This document shows, piece after piece, positions 52,841 through 60,200 of a stretch of 64,000 nt of DNA. The position numbers were made by a program, and so were the translations under genes. How positions within the stretch are numbered: the first letter of the stretch is position 1; the number at the start of each line of letters is the position of its first letter. A model generated the notes under the pieces. It worked only from the letters and a program-made list of their open reading frames with translations. It ran no database searches and was not told the origin of the DNA. This stretch comes from an archaeon GW2011_AR15 (lineage in GTDB: Archaea > Nanobdellota > Nanobdellia > Woesearchaeales > GW2011-AR15): assembly GCA_000830295.1 (NCBI GenBank), contig CP010425.1, positions 539,308 to 603,307 on the forward strand, read 5' to 3'.

Positions 52841-53239
52841 ATGAGAACATATACCAGAGAACAACTCCTGTTTTACCTCACAAGCCTTTCTAAAGAACTG
52901 AAGAAAACACCGACGATAGATGACATGAACAGGAAAAAAGACTATCCTTCCGCAGCCACCCTTGCAAAAAGGTTCGGCTCCTGGAACAATGCCCTCAGGA
53001 AAGCGGGCCTCAAGGTAAATGTGAGGAAGAAATACACGAAAACAGAGCTTCTGGACAACCTGAAACTGCTTGCGAAGGAGCTTGGCAGGCAGCCAAAATC
53101 AACTGATTTAAAGGGCAAGAAATGGGCGGCTTCATATACGACTTACAAGAAGCACTTTGGCAGCTGGAAAAAGGCCCTGGACTTGGCCGGGGTCACGGAA
53201 AGCAGGGTAGTCAATCTCAGGAAATTCTCAGGGAAGTAA
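52841..53239 (+). CDS. Two-repeat DNA-binding protein (homing-endonuclease-associated repeats)
   Basis: 132 residues made of two similar modules. Each runs: helix (TREQLLFYLTSLSKELKKTP / TKTELLDNLKLLAKELGRQP), TIDDMN or STDLKG, then a closing motif with FGSWNNALRKAGL or FGSWKKALDLAGV. This is the HNH-associated repeat, a helical DNA-binding unit usually found next to HNH nuclease domains. No nuclease is fused here. It may be a stand-alone regulator or a leftover of a mobile endonuclease. Confidence 0.75.
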   Translation: MRTYTREQLLFYLTSLSKELKKTPTIDDMNRKKDYPSAATLAKRFGSWNNALRKAGLKVNVRKKYTKTELLDNLKLLAKELGRQPKSTDLKGKKWAASYTTYKKHFGSWKKALDLAGVTESRVVNLRKFSGK

Positions 53240-53277
53240 TAGAAATACATTTAAATTAAGTTCCATTGATTTTTCCT

Positions 53278-55044
53278 ATGTTGTATAAAGAGCTGGCAGA
53301 GCTGTATAAGAGGCTGGACAGCACCTCAAAAAGGCTTGAAAAAACATACTATATCTCTGAACTTATTAAAAAGACGCCGAAAAAAGACCTTGAGAAGGTT
53401 GTTTTGTTGGCGCAGGGGAAGATATTTCCGGACTGGACAGATAAGAAGATAGGTGTGGCATCAAAACTCGTTGTAAAGGCAATAAGCAAGGCTACAGGAG
53501 CCTCTGTAAGGGATATTGAGGAAGCATGGCGGAAGCACGGGGACCTGGGCGATGTTGCCCGGAATCTGCTGGAAAAGAGAAAGCAGGCCTCTTTAATGCC
53601 AAAGGAACTTGAGCTTGACTGGGTTTTCATGTCTTTAAGGAAGCTGGCTGAGCATGAGGGCAAGGGCAGTGTGGAGAGCAAAGTTACGCTAATCTCCGAA
53701 CTTCTCATAAATGCAGGGCCTGATGAAGCCAGATACATAACGCGAACAGTGCTTGATAAGCTCAGGGTAGGCATAGGCTCAGGAAGCATGAGGGATGCCA
53801 TAATCTGGGCTTTTTTCTCCGAAGAGCTTGGCATAAGGTACAACAGCGGGAATAACGATATTGAGCTTTCTGAAGCTGACAGGGCGAAATACAACCAGAT
53901 GTCAGAGAAAGTCCAGTATGCATATGACCTTATCAATGATTTCGGGGAATTGGCATTAAGGCTGAAAGAACGCGGACTAAAGGGGCTTGACGAAGTTTCT
54001 CTGGAGGTTGGAAAGCCTATAAATGCAATGCTTTTCCAGAAAGCCAAGGATATCGGGGATGCTTTTTCAATAGTGGGCAAGCCTGCAGCATTTGAGTACA
54101 AGTATGATGGTTTTAGGATGCAGATTCACATAGTCCAGAGTAAAGTCCAAATATTTACAAGAAGGCTGGAGGATGTTACAGAGCAGTTCCCTGAGGTTGT
54201 CGATGCGCTTAAAAAAAGCATCAGGGCCAAATCATGCATCCTGGATGCAGAGGCGGTGGGGTATAGCCCGGCCACAAAAAAATACGTGCCTTTCCAGAAG
54301 ATATCCCAGAGGATAAAGAGAAAATACAATATAGATGAAATGGCCAAAAAGTTCCCTGTTGAAATCAATATATTTGACATAATCTACTATGATGGCAAAA
54401 GCACTATCAATGAGCCTTTCCATGAGAGAAGGAAGTTCCTTGAAAAAATTGTGAAAGAAAAGCCGTTCAGCCTGGTTCTTGCAAAACAGCTCATTACCTC
54501 AGACGAAAAAGAAGCCCAGGATTTCTATAATGAATCCCTGAAAATGGGGGAAGAGGGAGCAATGGCGAAGAACCTCGAAGGCATCTATAAGCCAGGCTCA
54601 AGAGTAGGATATGGTGTCAAGATAAAATCAATAATGGATCCCCTTGACCTGGTTATAGTCGCTGCTGAATACGGGGAAGGCAAAAGGTCAGGATGGCTCA
54701 CAAGCTTCTATCTTGCATGCTCTGACAACGGGAAACTGGTCGAGATAGGGAAAGTAAGCACAGGCCTGAAGGAGCTTGAGGAACAAGGAACTACCTTTAA
54801 GGAGATGACAGGGCTGCTGAAGCCCCTGGTAAGAAAATCCTCCGGGAAATTTGTTGAGCTGAAGCCCGAAATAGTGATTGAAGTCGGGTATGAGGAGATA
54901 CAGAAGTCGGTAAATTATTCTTCAGGATATGCCCTGAGGTTTCCAAGGTTCATCAGGCTCAGGACCGACGAGAAAACAGTAGATGACATCAATACAGCCG
55001 AAGATGTTGAGCAGCTGTACGAGCAGCAGAGGGCGAGAGGTTAA
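53278..55044 (+). CDS. lig: ATP-dependent DNA ligase (archaeal LigI type)
   Basis: 588 residues, full length. An N-terminal helical DNA-binding domain (about 1-230) is followed by the adenylation domain, with the lysine nucleophile in EYKYDGFRMQIH (about 275), motif III (INIFDIIYYDG), motif IIIa/IV (GEEGAMAKNL) and motif V (VKIKSIMDPLDLVIV). The OB domain ends with motif VI-like PRFIRLRTDEK. It joins Okazaki fragments with PCNA. ATG at 53278 was chosen over TTG at 53266 (no RBS for either). Confidence 0.96.
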   Translation: MLYKELAELYKRLDSTSKRLEKTYYISELIKKTPKKDLEKVVLLAQGKIFPDWTDKKIGVASKLVVKAISKATGASVRDIEEAWRKHGDLGDVARNLLEKRKQASLMPKELELDWVFMSLRKLAEHEGKGSVESKVTLISELLINAGPDEARYITRTVLDKLRVGIGSGSMRDAIIWAFFSEELGIRYNSGNNDIELSEADRAKYNQMSEKVQYAYDLINDFGELALRLKERGLKGLDEVSLEVGKPINAMLFQKAKDIGDAFSIVGKPAAFEYKYDGFRMQIHIVQSKVQIFTRRLEDVTEQFPEVVDALKKSIRAKSCILDAEAVGYSPATKKYVPFQKISQRIKRKYNIDEMAKKFPVEINIFDIIYYDGKSTINEPFHERRKFLEKIVKEKPFSLVLAKQLITSDEKEAQDFYNESLKMGEEGAMAKNLEGIYKPGSRVGYGVKIKSIMDPLDLVIVAAEYGEGKRSGWLTSFYLACSDNGKLVEIGKVSTGLKELEEQGTTFKEMTGLLKPLVRKSSGKFVELKPEIVIEVGYEEIQKSVNYSSGYALRFPRFIRLRTDEKTVDDINTAEDVEQLYEQQRARG

Positions 55045-55075
55045 TTTTAAAAATTAGTGATTGATCCTATAAAAA

Positions 55076-55237
55076 ATGGCAAAATGTTCAATATGCGGAA
55101 AAAAGATTGAAGAGATATTTCTTGGAAAAATACTGGGCACGTATATCAGGAATGAAAAGGGCAAACAGTATGCAGTCTGTTTTGAATGCCAGAAAAAATT
55201 CAGCACGAAAGACGAACTTCTCAGGAATATCAAATAA
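55076..55237 (+). CDS. 53-residue zinc-finger protein
   Basis: Short frame with a clear composition. MAKCSICGKKIEEIFLGKIL is followed by VCFECQKKF and a polar tail. CSIC and CFEC pairs about 30 residues apart form a zinc ribbon. Such small proteins follow DNA-ligase or tRNA genes in several archaea, but I cannot name it. It lies 31 bases after the ligase stop and about 40 bases before tRNA-Thr, whose TATA (TTTTTAAA, 55239-55246) sits right after its stop. Confidence 0.65.
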   Translation: MAKCSICGKKIEEIFLGKILGTYIRNEKGKQYAVCFECQKKFSTKDELLRNIK

Positions 55238-55276
55238 ATTTTTAAACAGGCTTGTTGTCTAGCAGAATTATAGGCT

Positions 55277-55360
55277 GCCCCTGTAGCTCAGCGGGAGAGC
55301 GGCGGTTTCGTATGTTACAGAAAAAACCGCAGGTCGGGAGTTCAATCCTCCTCAGGGGCT
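55277..55360 (+). tRNA. tRNA-Thr (anticodon CGT) with a 12-base intron
   Basis: Acceptor stem GCCCCTG pairs with CAGGGGC. D-arm GCTC/GAGC. Anticodon stem GCGGT (55302-55306) pairs with ACCGC (55326-55330), and the anticodon CGT is at 55309-55311. T-arm GGGAG/CTCCT with TTCAATC. Discriminator T at 55360, as is common for archaeal tRNA-Thr. A 12-base insert (55313-55324) lies at the canonical 37/38 intron site. Without its removal the anticodon loop would be 19 bases long. Two hairpin repeat units with copies of its 3' end follow. Confidence 0.85.
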
Positions 55361-55376
55361 TGTAGTAAAATGAATA

Positions 55377-55453
55377 TGGGCTTGAGCGGAGCGAAACCTA
55401 TTTGTTTCCGCCAACGCTTTCCAAAAGGGTTGGTGTAATCCTCCTCAGGGGCT
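55377..55453 (+). repeat. Hairpin unit 1 ending in a copy of the tRNA-Thr 3' end
   Basis: TGGGCTTGAGCGGAGCGAA (55377-55395) leads into GTTTCCGCCAACGCTTT (55404-55420) and its complementary AAAGGGTTGG arm (to 55433). Then AATCCTCCTCAGGGGCT (55437-55453) repeats the last 17 bases of tRNA-Thr exactly. Shares the layout of unit 2 and of the unit after tRNA-Trp. Confidence 0.75.
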
Positions 55454-55466
55454 TTCCACCAGGAAC

Positions 55467-55545
55467 TGGGACTGAGCAGAGCGAATGTCGCACATGTTTC
55501 GTTCAACCCTTTCCTAAAGGGTTGGTGGGATTCAACTCAGGGGCC
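55467..55545 (+). repeat. Hairpin unit 2 ending in a degenerate copy of the tRNA-Thr 3' end
   Basis: TGGGACTGAGCAGAGCGAA (55467-55485) matches the unit 1 start in 16 of 19 positions. CAACCCTTT (55504-55512) pairs perfectly with AAAGGGTTG (55516-55524). Then ATTCAACTCAGGGGCC (about 55530-55545) repeats the tRNA-Thr end with a 4-5 base deletion, so it is the older copy. No gene is present between 55361 and 55570 apart from these units. Confidence 0.7.
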
Positions 55546-55570
55546 TGTATTAACATGTTGGATTAGGGAA

Positions 55571-55906
55571 ATGAAAATAATAGCAGTAGTAAACGACCTC
55601 TTCTTTGCAGCAAAGATAAGGGAGACAGCAAATCAGCTAGGTATAGAGCTGCTCATAATAAGGAATAAAGAAGACTTGTTTAGGCAGCTGGGCGGCTCTG
55701 AAACATACAAGCTCATAGTTGATCTGAATTTCAGGAGCTTTGACATCCTAGGAGCACTCAGGGAGGTAAAGAAAAAACACACAGTCTATACAATAGGCTA
55801 TCTTTCGCATGTCCAGGTTGAGCTGAGGAAAAAAGCAGAGAAATGCTGCGACCTGGTGCTGCCGAGGAGCGCATTCTCAGAAAGGCTTCCAGAGTTATTG
55901 TCTTAA
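55571..55906 (+). CDS. Response-regulator-like or Rossmann-type small protein
   Basis: 111 residues with alternating strands and helices (MKIIAVVNDLFFAAKIRETA, IELLIIRNKEDLFRQL, YKLIVDLNFRSFDILGAL, VYTIGYLSHVQVELRKKA, CDLVLPRSAF), as in receiver domains. An Asp (VDLNF) sits at the position of the phosphoacceptor, but the acidic pair and the Lys and Thr of a true receiver are not all present. No kinase lies nearby. Probably a pseudo-receiver or other small alpha/beta fold. Confidence 0.55.
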   Translation: MKIIAVVNDLFFAAKIRETANQLGIELLIIRNKEDLFRQLGGSETYKLIVDLNFRSFDILGALREVKKKHTVYTIGYLSHVQVELRKKAEKCCDLVLPRSAFSERLPELLS

Positions 55907-55947
55907 AAGCAGAGGTTTTTTATATATCTCTTTAACTAATAAATCTG

Positions 55948-56499
55948 ATGGCAACCTCTCAGAGGCTAAAATACAAAAAATTCAGTGTAGACAGGAAATG
56001 GATTTTTCTCGGCCTTTCAGTCTGGTTCATATCTTTTTTTATTGAGATCATACCAATCATTTTCCTGACATTTTTTTGCGTGATAAATTCAGCCATGCTC
56101 TCTTTTAAAAGATACTTTGATGCCCCCCTTGACCCGGAGTTTTCAACATTCTCGGCAATACTTATGACAGTGAGATACGGGCTGTTATTCGGAATTATTA
56201 CTGCCATACTTACAAAGCTTGTCTCTATGATATACATAAAAAACATCAAGGTAAATTATTTCTTCATGATGACGGGATATATTGTAGCGGCCCTGCTGGC
56301 AGATGTTTTCAAGGGATACGGGGTTGTAACACTGGGGCTGATTGTCACGCTGCTGGCAAATGTCTATCAGTTTTTCATAAGGAAATTTGTAGTCAATTAC
56401 TCCACATTTGAAATAATCTCATACGGAGTCACAAATATAATATTTAATTCAGTGCTGTTCATAGGGTTCGCAGATATTTTTATTAAGATAATGATATAG
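55948..56499 (+). CDS. Polytopic membrane protein, tandem paralog 1
   Basis: 183 residues with about five membrane helices. The sequence follows the same plan as the next gene: SVDRKWIFLGLSVWFISFF, FFCVINSAMLSFKRYFDAP, FSTFSAILMTVRYG, YFFMMTGYIVAALLADVF, and a C-terminal VLFIGFADIFIKIM. It recalls ECF S-components or MreD-type proteins only by topology. Function unknown. A TATA-like TTTATATAT (about 55919) lies about 25 bases upstream. Confidence 0.6.
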   Translation: MATSQRLKYKKFSVDRKWIFLGLSVWFISFFIEIIPIIFLTFFCVINSAMLSFKRYFDAPLDPEFSTFSAILMTVRYGLLFGIITAILTKLVSMIYIKNIKVNYFFMMTGYIVAALLADVFKGYGVVTLGLIVTLLANVYQFFIRKFVVNYSTFEIISYGVTNIIFNSVLFIGFADIFIKIMI

Positions 56500-56508
56500 G
56501 CAGAGATA

Positions 56509-57072
56509 ATGGAAAGAATTTCAATGTCCAAGGTAAGAGGACGTTACAGGAAATTAAATATAGACAGGAAATGGATTATCCTTGTGCTTCTGGCTGCCAT
56601 TGCCTCAATATTCATCAACCTCTGGCCACTCATATTCCTATCCCTGTTCTGCATCCTGAATGCAATCCTCCTTAGCATAGACAGGTATGTCCAGATGCCT
56701 GTTGATATTGAGATTTCAACCTTTTCTGCAGTCCTGATGACATATTCATACGGCCTTAACTGGGGGATTGCCGCAGCAATACTGACAAAACTGGCAGCAA
56801 TACTCTATAACAAAAATGTCAGAGTCGACCATTTTTTCATGATGGGGGGCTATGTTGTCGCAGCCATGCTTGCAAATTCCCTGGCTTTTCCGAGCATAAT
56901 AATGGCCGGAATCATAATTGCATTTATGGTGAACCTTTATGTCGTCTTTGTCTCAAAATTCATAACAATGCTGTCTGCATATGAGATACTGATGTACGGC
57001 ACAAGCAACTTCATATTCAATGTCGTCCTGTTTGTCGGATTCGCAGATCTGTTCAGGCTTCTCATGATTTGA
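56509..57072 (+). CDS. Polytopic membrane protein, tandem paralog 2
   Basis: 187 residues, a clear tandem duplicate of the previous gene: NIDRKWIILVLLAAIASIFI, FCILNAILLSIDRYVQMP, FSTFSAVLMTYSYG, HFFMMGGYVVAAMLANSL, VLFVGFADLFRLLMI. The pair keeps similar lengths and the same ends, which suggests they form a heterodimer. The 9-base gap implies cotranscription. A start at 56524 is also possible. Confidence 0.6.
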   Translation: MERISMSKVRGRYRKLNIDRKWIILVLLAAIASIFINLWPLIFLSLFCILNAILLSIDRYVQMPVDIEISTFSAVLMTYSYGLNWGIAAAILTKLAAILYNKNVRVDHFFMMGGYVVAAMLANSLAFPSIIMAGIIIAFMVNLYVVFVSKFITMLSAYEILMYGTSNFIFNVVLFVGFADLFRLLMI

Positions 57073-57110
57073 CAACAATTTTTTTAAACTAGGACAATTC
57101 TTCATACTGC

Positions 57111-57707
57111 ATGCCCCATTATTATTCTGAAAAGCAGGACTCAGAGCTTAACCTCAAAAAAATAGAAATCAGGCTGAAACAAATATCTTTCAGCATGTAT
57201 ACTGCCGGCGGCATATTCTCAAAGGGCAGGCTTGATACAGGCACGAGGCTGCTAATAGAAAATGCCCAGATCGGAAAAAATGACGACATCCTTGATCTCG
57301 GGTGCGGTATCGGAGTAGTGGGAATTGCTGTTAAGCTTATGCATCCAGAAGCAAAAGTCACCATGTCGGACATAAATGAAAGGGCAGTTATGATTGCCTT
57401 AAAAAATGTTAAAACCCATAACCTTGGCATTGAAGTTTTGAAAAGCAACCTGTATGAAAAAATAAACAAGAAATTTGACACTATCCTTGTTAATCCCCCG
57501 CAGACAGCAGGCAGAGAGGTATGTTTTGCAATAATAGAAGGCGCATACACCCATCTGGAAAAATCCGGAAGCCTGCAGCTTGTTGCAAGGCATAAGAAAG
57601 GCGGGAGCATGCTCGAAAAAAAAATGCAGGAAGTTTTCGGCAATGTTGAGACTTCTGCAAACGGCTCAGGGTACAGGGTATACCTAAGCAGGAAAACTAT
57701 TTCTTAG
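57111..57707 (+). CDS. Class I SAM-dependent methyltransferase (MTS small domain)
   Basis: 198 residues. DILDLGCGIGVVGIAVKLMHP (motif I, near 60), VTMSDINERAVMIALKNV, and ILVNPPQTAGREVCF (the NPPx catalytic motif, near 123), followed by GSLQLVARHKKGG, are typical of the RsmC/RlmG/MTS group that methylates N2 of guanine in RNA. The target, whether rRNA or tRNA, is unknown. Ends 11 bases inside the convergent antiporter gene. Confidence 0.85.
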   Translation: MPHYYSEKQDSELNLKKIEIRLKQISFSMYTAGGIFSKGRLDTGTRLLIENAQIGKNDDILDLGCGIGVVGIAVKLMHPEAKVTMSDINERAVMIALKNVKTHNLGIEVLKSNLYEKINKKFDTILVNPPQTAGREVCFAIIEGAYTHLEKSGSLQLVARHKKGGSMLEKKMQEVFGNVETSANGSGYRVYLSRKTIS

Positions 57708-58923
57708 ATTTTGAATTCTTCTCTTCTTCAGCAAGTCTCTTTTTCTTATCCTCGCTTCTCCTGAAAAGTATTGTCCCGAAAATTGAGACTACAGATGTCG
57801 AGAATATAAGGAGAAGCACTATTTCCGTAAATCCGGGGATAATTATGCCCTCATTGAAAGGGAGGAATGCAAGAAGTGTTGCTACAAAACCGCGCGGCAC
57901 CATGGTTGAAATCAGGAAAGCATGCTGCCTGTATTTTTTTTCTATGAGTGATATGAAACCCACACTGACGTATCTTGTAAGTATCATGATGGTTATTATG
58001 CCCGCAGCCATGACAAGGAGAGGGGCAGTCATAAGGGATATATCAGTTATCATTCCAAGGAATAAGAAAAAGAAGGTCTTTATGAAAAATGAAAGATCAA
58101 GCTGGACAAGCCTTATGGATTTTAATGATTCTATATGCTCTTTCCTGTAGTATTTCTCTTTCAGGTTTAAGGATTTCATTATGCCGCGGATGTTGCCCAG
58201 GAATATTGCGAAGAACAATGCAGCAACGACACCGCTTCCCTGAAAGAACTCAGTTACTCCATAAAGTATGAATATCATCCCGAGGATGAATACATAATTC
58301 CTTTTCTTGTGTGCAGGTATCTTTTTGACAGCCTTGAACCATATTACAAAGAAGATTACAGCAAATAGCAGCCCTATGGAAAATTCAACCACAACAGAGG
58401 TTATCATTGTCCTTATTGAGTCTATTATTGAGAAACTGCTCTGCCTTATCATATTGATAAGGGCAACAGCAATTATGATAAGGGTGGTATCATTTAGGAT
58501 AGATTCCAGCACAAGAAGATGCCTCGTGTCTTTGCCTATATCAAGCCCTTCCAGCAGCACCTGGACCATGACAGTTGTAGTCCCGCTTGACACAATACCC
58601 AAAAGAAAGCCGTGAAGGAGATTCCAGCCGTAGACATAATGCACAAAAAAACCGACAAAAAGCGTTATCATTACATTAACTATTATTGTAAAAATAGCTG
58701 CGTCAAACATCTTTTTTACCAGTGTTGAAACGTCAAACTCAAGCCCGCTGTCTATTAGGATAATTACTATGGCTATTGTTGCAAATATCCCTGCAAGGTC
58801 TTTCAGCCCGGTCGGGTCTATGAAGCCGAAAACAGGGCCGATAAGCAGGCCGATGATAATCATGAACAGGGATTCAGGGATTTTGCTCTGCTCAGAGAAA
58901 AGATTGGCTATATAGCCTACCAT
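57697..58923 (-). CDS. Cation:proton antiporter (CPA family)
   Basis: 408 residues with about twelve helices. Key landmarks are PESLFMIIIGLLIGP near 17, IIVNVMITLFVGFF, a GIVSSGTTTVMVQ segment near 115 (usual ND or TD region), FFFLFLGMITDI near 277, and STMVPRGFVATLLAFLPFNEG near 336. A C-terminal charged tail is cytoplasmic. It exchanges Na+ or K+ for protons. The annotated ATG (58923) falls inside the first helix, and the SD (GAGGTG, about 58967-58972) is about 40 bases earlier with only ATC or ATA in frame after it, so the real start may be non-standard. Confidence 0.8.
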   Translation of the reverse strand: MVGYIANLFSEQSKIPESLFMIIIGLLIGPVFGFIDPTGLKDLAGIFATIAIVIILIDSGLEFDVSTLVKKMFDAAIFTIIVNVMITLFVGFFVHYVYGWNLLHGFLLGIVSSGTTTVMVQVLLEGLDIGKDTRHLLVLESILNDTTLIIIAVALINMIRQSSFSIIDSIRTMITSVVVEFSIGLLFAVIFFVIWFKAVKKIPAHKKRNYVFILGMIFILYGVTEFFQGSGVVAALFFAIFLGNIRGIMKSLNLKEKYYRKEHIESLKSIRLVQLDLSFFIKTFFFLFLGMITDISLMTAPLLVMAAGIITIMILTRYVSVGFISLIEKKYRQHAFLISTMVPRGFVATLLAFLPFNEGIIIPGFTEIVLLLIFSTSVVSIFGTILFRRSEDKKKRLAEEEKNSKSKK

Positions 58924-59009
58924 TATGACAAGCCCTAAAAATAAAAGTGTCTCTATGGCGATTTTGGCACCTCAGGGGTATACAAAGCCTGCAAATATTA
59001 AAAAGGTTT

Positions 59010-59366
59010 CTAAATCTCTTTTAAAGAATCATTCACATAGCTCACTAGTCTTATTCCTACCCCTAATTTCAGAAGTGCAGAGAGGACTGCCATATGCTCT
59101 TTTCCCGAGCCTGAGACCATATTGAAAGCAACATCTGTACCTGAAATTTTTCCGGACATTCCCTTCCTTATTTTTTCTATGAGCACAGGAAGTTCATCAT
59201 TTGCATTTACGACTATTAGCTCCATGTTTTCCTTTTTGCTGAAATTCTCTCTGCCGAAATCATTGGTTATTATGAATATCTTCTCCCATTCTCCTGCAGA
59301 GATTATTTTAGCTGCTTCAGCCCAGGTCCCTTTTCCTGTTGACACCACAATCACAAGCTCTGTCAT
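59010..59366 (-). CDS. Small Rossmann-like protein with CARF-type features
   Basis: 118 residues. ELVIVVSTGKGTWAEAAKII (strand, glycine-rich turn, helix), then KIFIITNDFGRENF, VDANDELPVLIEKIRKG-like middle (VNANDELPVLI), and AFNMVSGSGKEHMAVLSALLKLGVGIRLV resemble the CARF domain pattern (L-N-x-T-G-G-x-K-x-M). There is no HEPN effector and no CRISPR nearby. A TATA-like TTAAAAAG lies about 25 bases upstream, so it is probably leaderless. Ligand and role unknown. Confidence 0.5.
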   Translation of the reverse strand: MTELVIVVSTGKGTWAEAAKIISAGEWEKIFIITNDFGRENFSKKENMELIVVNANDELPVLIEKIRKGMSGKISGTDVAFNMVSGSGKEHMAVLSALLKLGVGIRLVSYVNDSLKEI

Positions 59367-59403
59367 AAGCCTGCTAAATCAGAAGTTCTTTTTAAGCCTA
59401 TTG

Positions 59404-60057
59404 CTAAATTTTCCCGCTGTTTATGTAATCCTTGAAATCCTTTGAGGTTATGTGCACCCTTGTCTGGAATTTCCTGTCGAATTTCTTTTTCTTCCCTTTC
59501 AGATACAGGCCATAAAGGATTCCGGTTGCGACTCCGACAAGGTGCGCGAGGTTTCCGACTCCGGAAGGCACAAAGACACCAAGGACGTCCAGAAGTATCC
59601 AGATTATGCCTGCTGTCCTTAATGACATGGGTATGAAGAAGAGGAACAGCAGCTTCAGGTCAGGCATAAGCACTATAAGCGCCCCAAGCATTCCCATTAT
59701 TGCTCCAGAAGCCCCAAGCGCGGCAGGGGCGGTGCCGTATATGAGCATGCTGAAGACTATGTGCCCTATGCCGGACAGCAGCCCTGCACCGAGATAGAGC
59801 AGCAGGAACCTGTTAGGGCCTATCCTTCCCTCCAGAAGAGGTCCGAACATAAGGAGACCGTACATATTCCAGAAAAGATGGCCGAAAATATAAGGCGAAT
59901 GGAGAAACATAGAAGTCAGCAGGATATACGGCCTGTAAATCACGTCAGCAGGAGTGAGCATGAAGAATGATGTGAACCAGTTGCCGAGGAATATCTGCAG
60001 GGCAAACATGGCTACATTGATGACTATTATCGGCAGTATGACAGACCTCAGCTTCAT
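59404..60057 (-). CDS. Rhomboid-family intramembrane serine protease
   Basis: 217 residues with six membrane helices. LTSMFLHSPYIFGHLFWNMYGL with the conserved H..W.N, GPLLEGRIGPNRFLLLY, the serine in ALGASGAIMGMLG (about 113), and the histidine in NLAHLVGVATG (about 167) provide the Ser-His dyad. Active rhomboid that cuts membrane proteins. The GxxxG spacing around the active site is intact. Confidence 0.9.
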   Translation of the reverse strand: MKLRSVILPIIVINVAMFALQIFLGNWFTSFFMLTPADVIYRPYILLTSMFLHSPYIFGHLFWNMYGLLMFGPLLEGRIGPNRFLLLYLGAGLLSGIGHIVFSMLIYGTAPAALGASGAIMGMLGALIVLMPDLKLLFLFFIPMSLRTAGIIWILLDVLGVFVPSGVGNLAHLVGVATGILYGLYLKGKKKKFDRKFQTRVHITSKDFKDYINSGKI

Positions 60058-60200
60058 TCCGTGGAGTAATATCTGTTCATTTTAATTTCTTTTGATATTT
60101 TCCAGAACAACAATTTTTAAATACAACTTTAAGCATTCCTTAATAGTGCACCCAAAACTTTTTTCAGATTCTGCATATTTTTTAAGAGGTGGAGCCGGCC

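Noticed and set aside
52841..53239. Homing endonuclease
   Set aside because: The protein has only the helical DNA-binding repeats; no HNH or LAGLIDADG nuclease motif is present.
53349..54101. 250-residue open frame on the minus strand within the DNA ligase gene
   Set aside because: Antisense to a certain gene; Ser-rich translation with no domain.
55361..55570. CRISPR-like tandem repeats after tRNA-Thr
   Set aside because: Only two imperfect units with tRNA-derived ends and no unique spacers; no cas genes are in the window.
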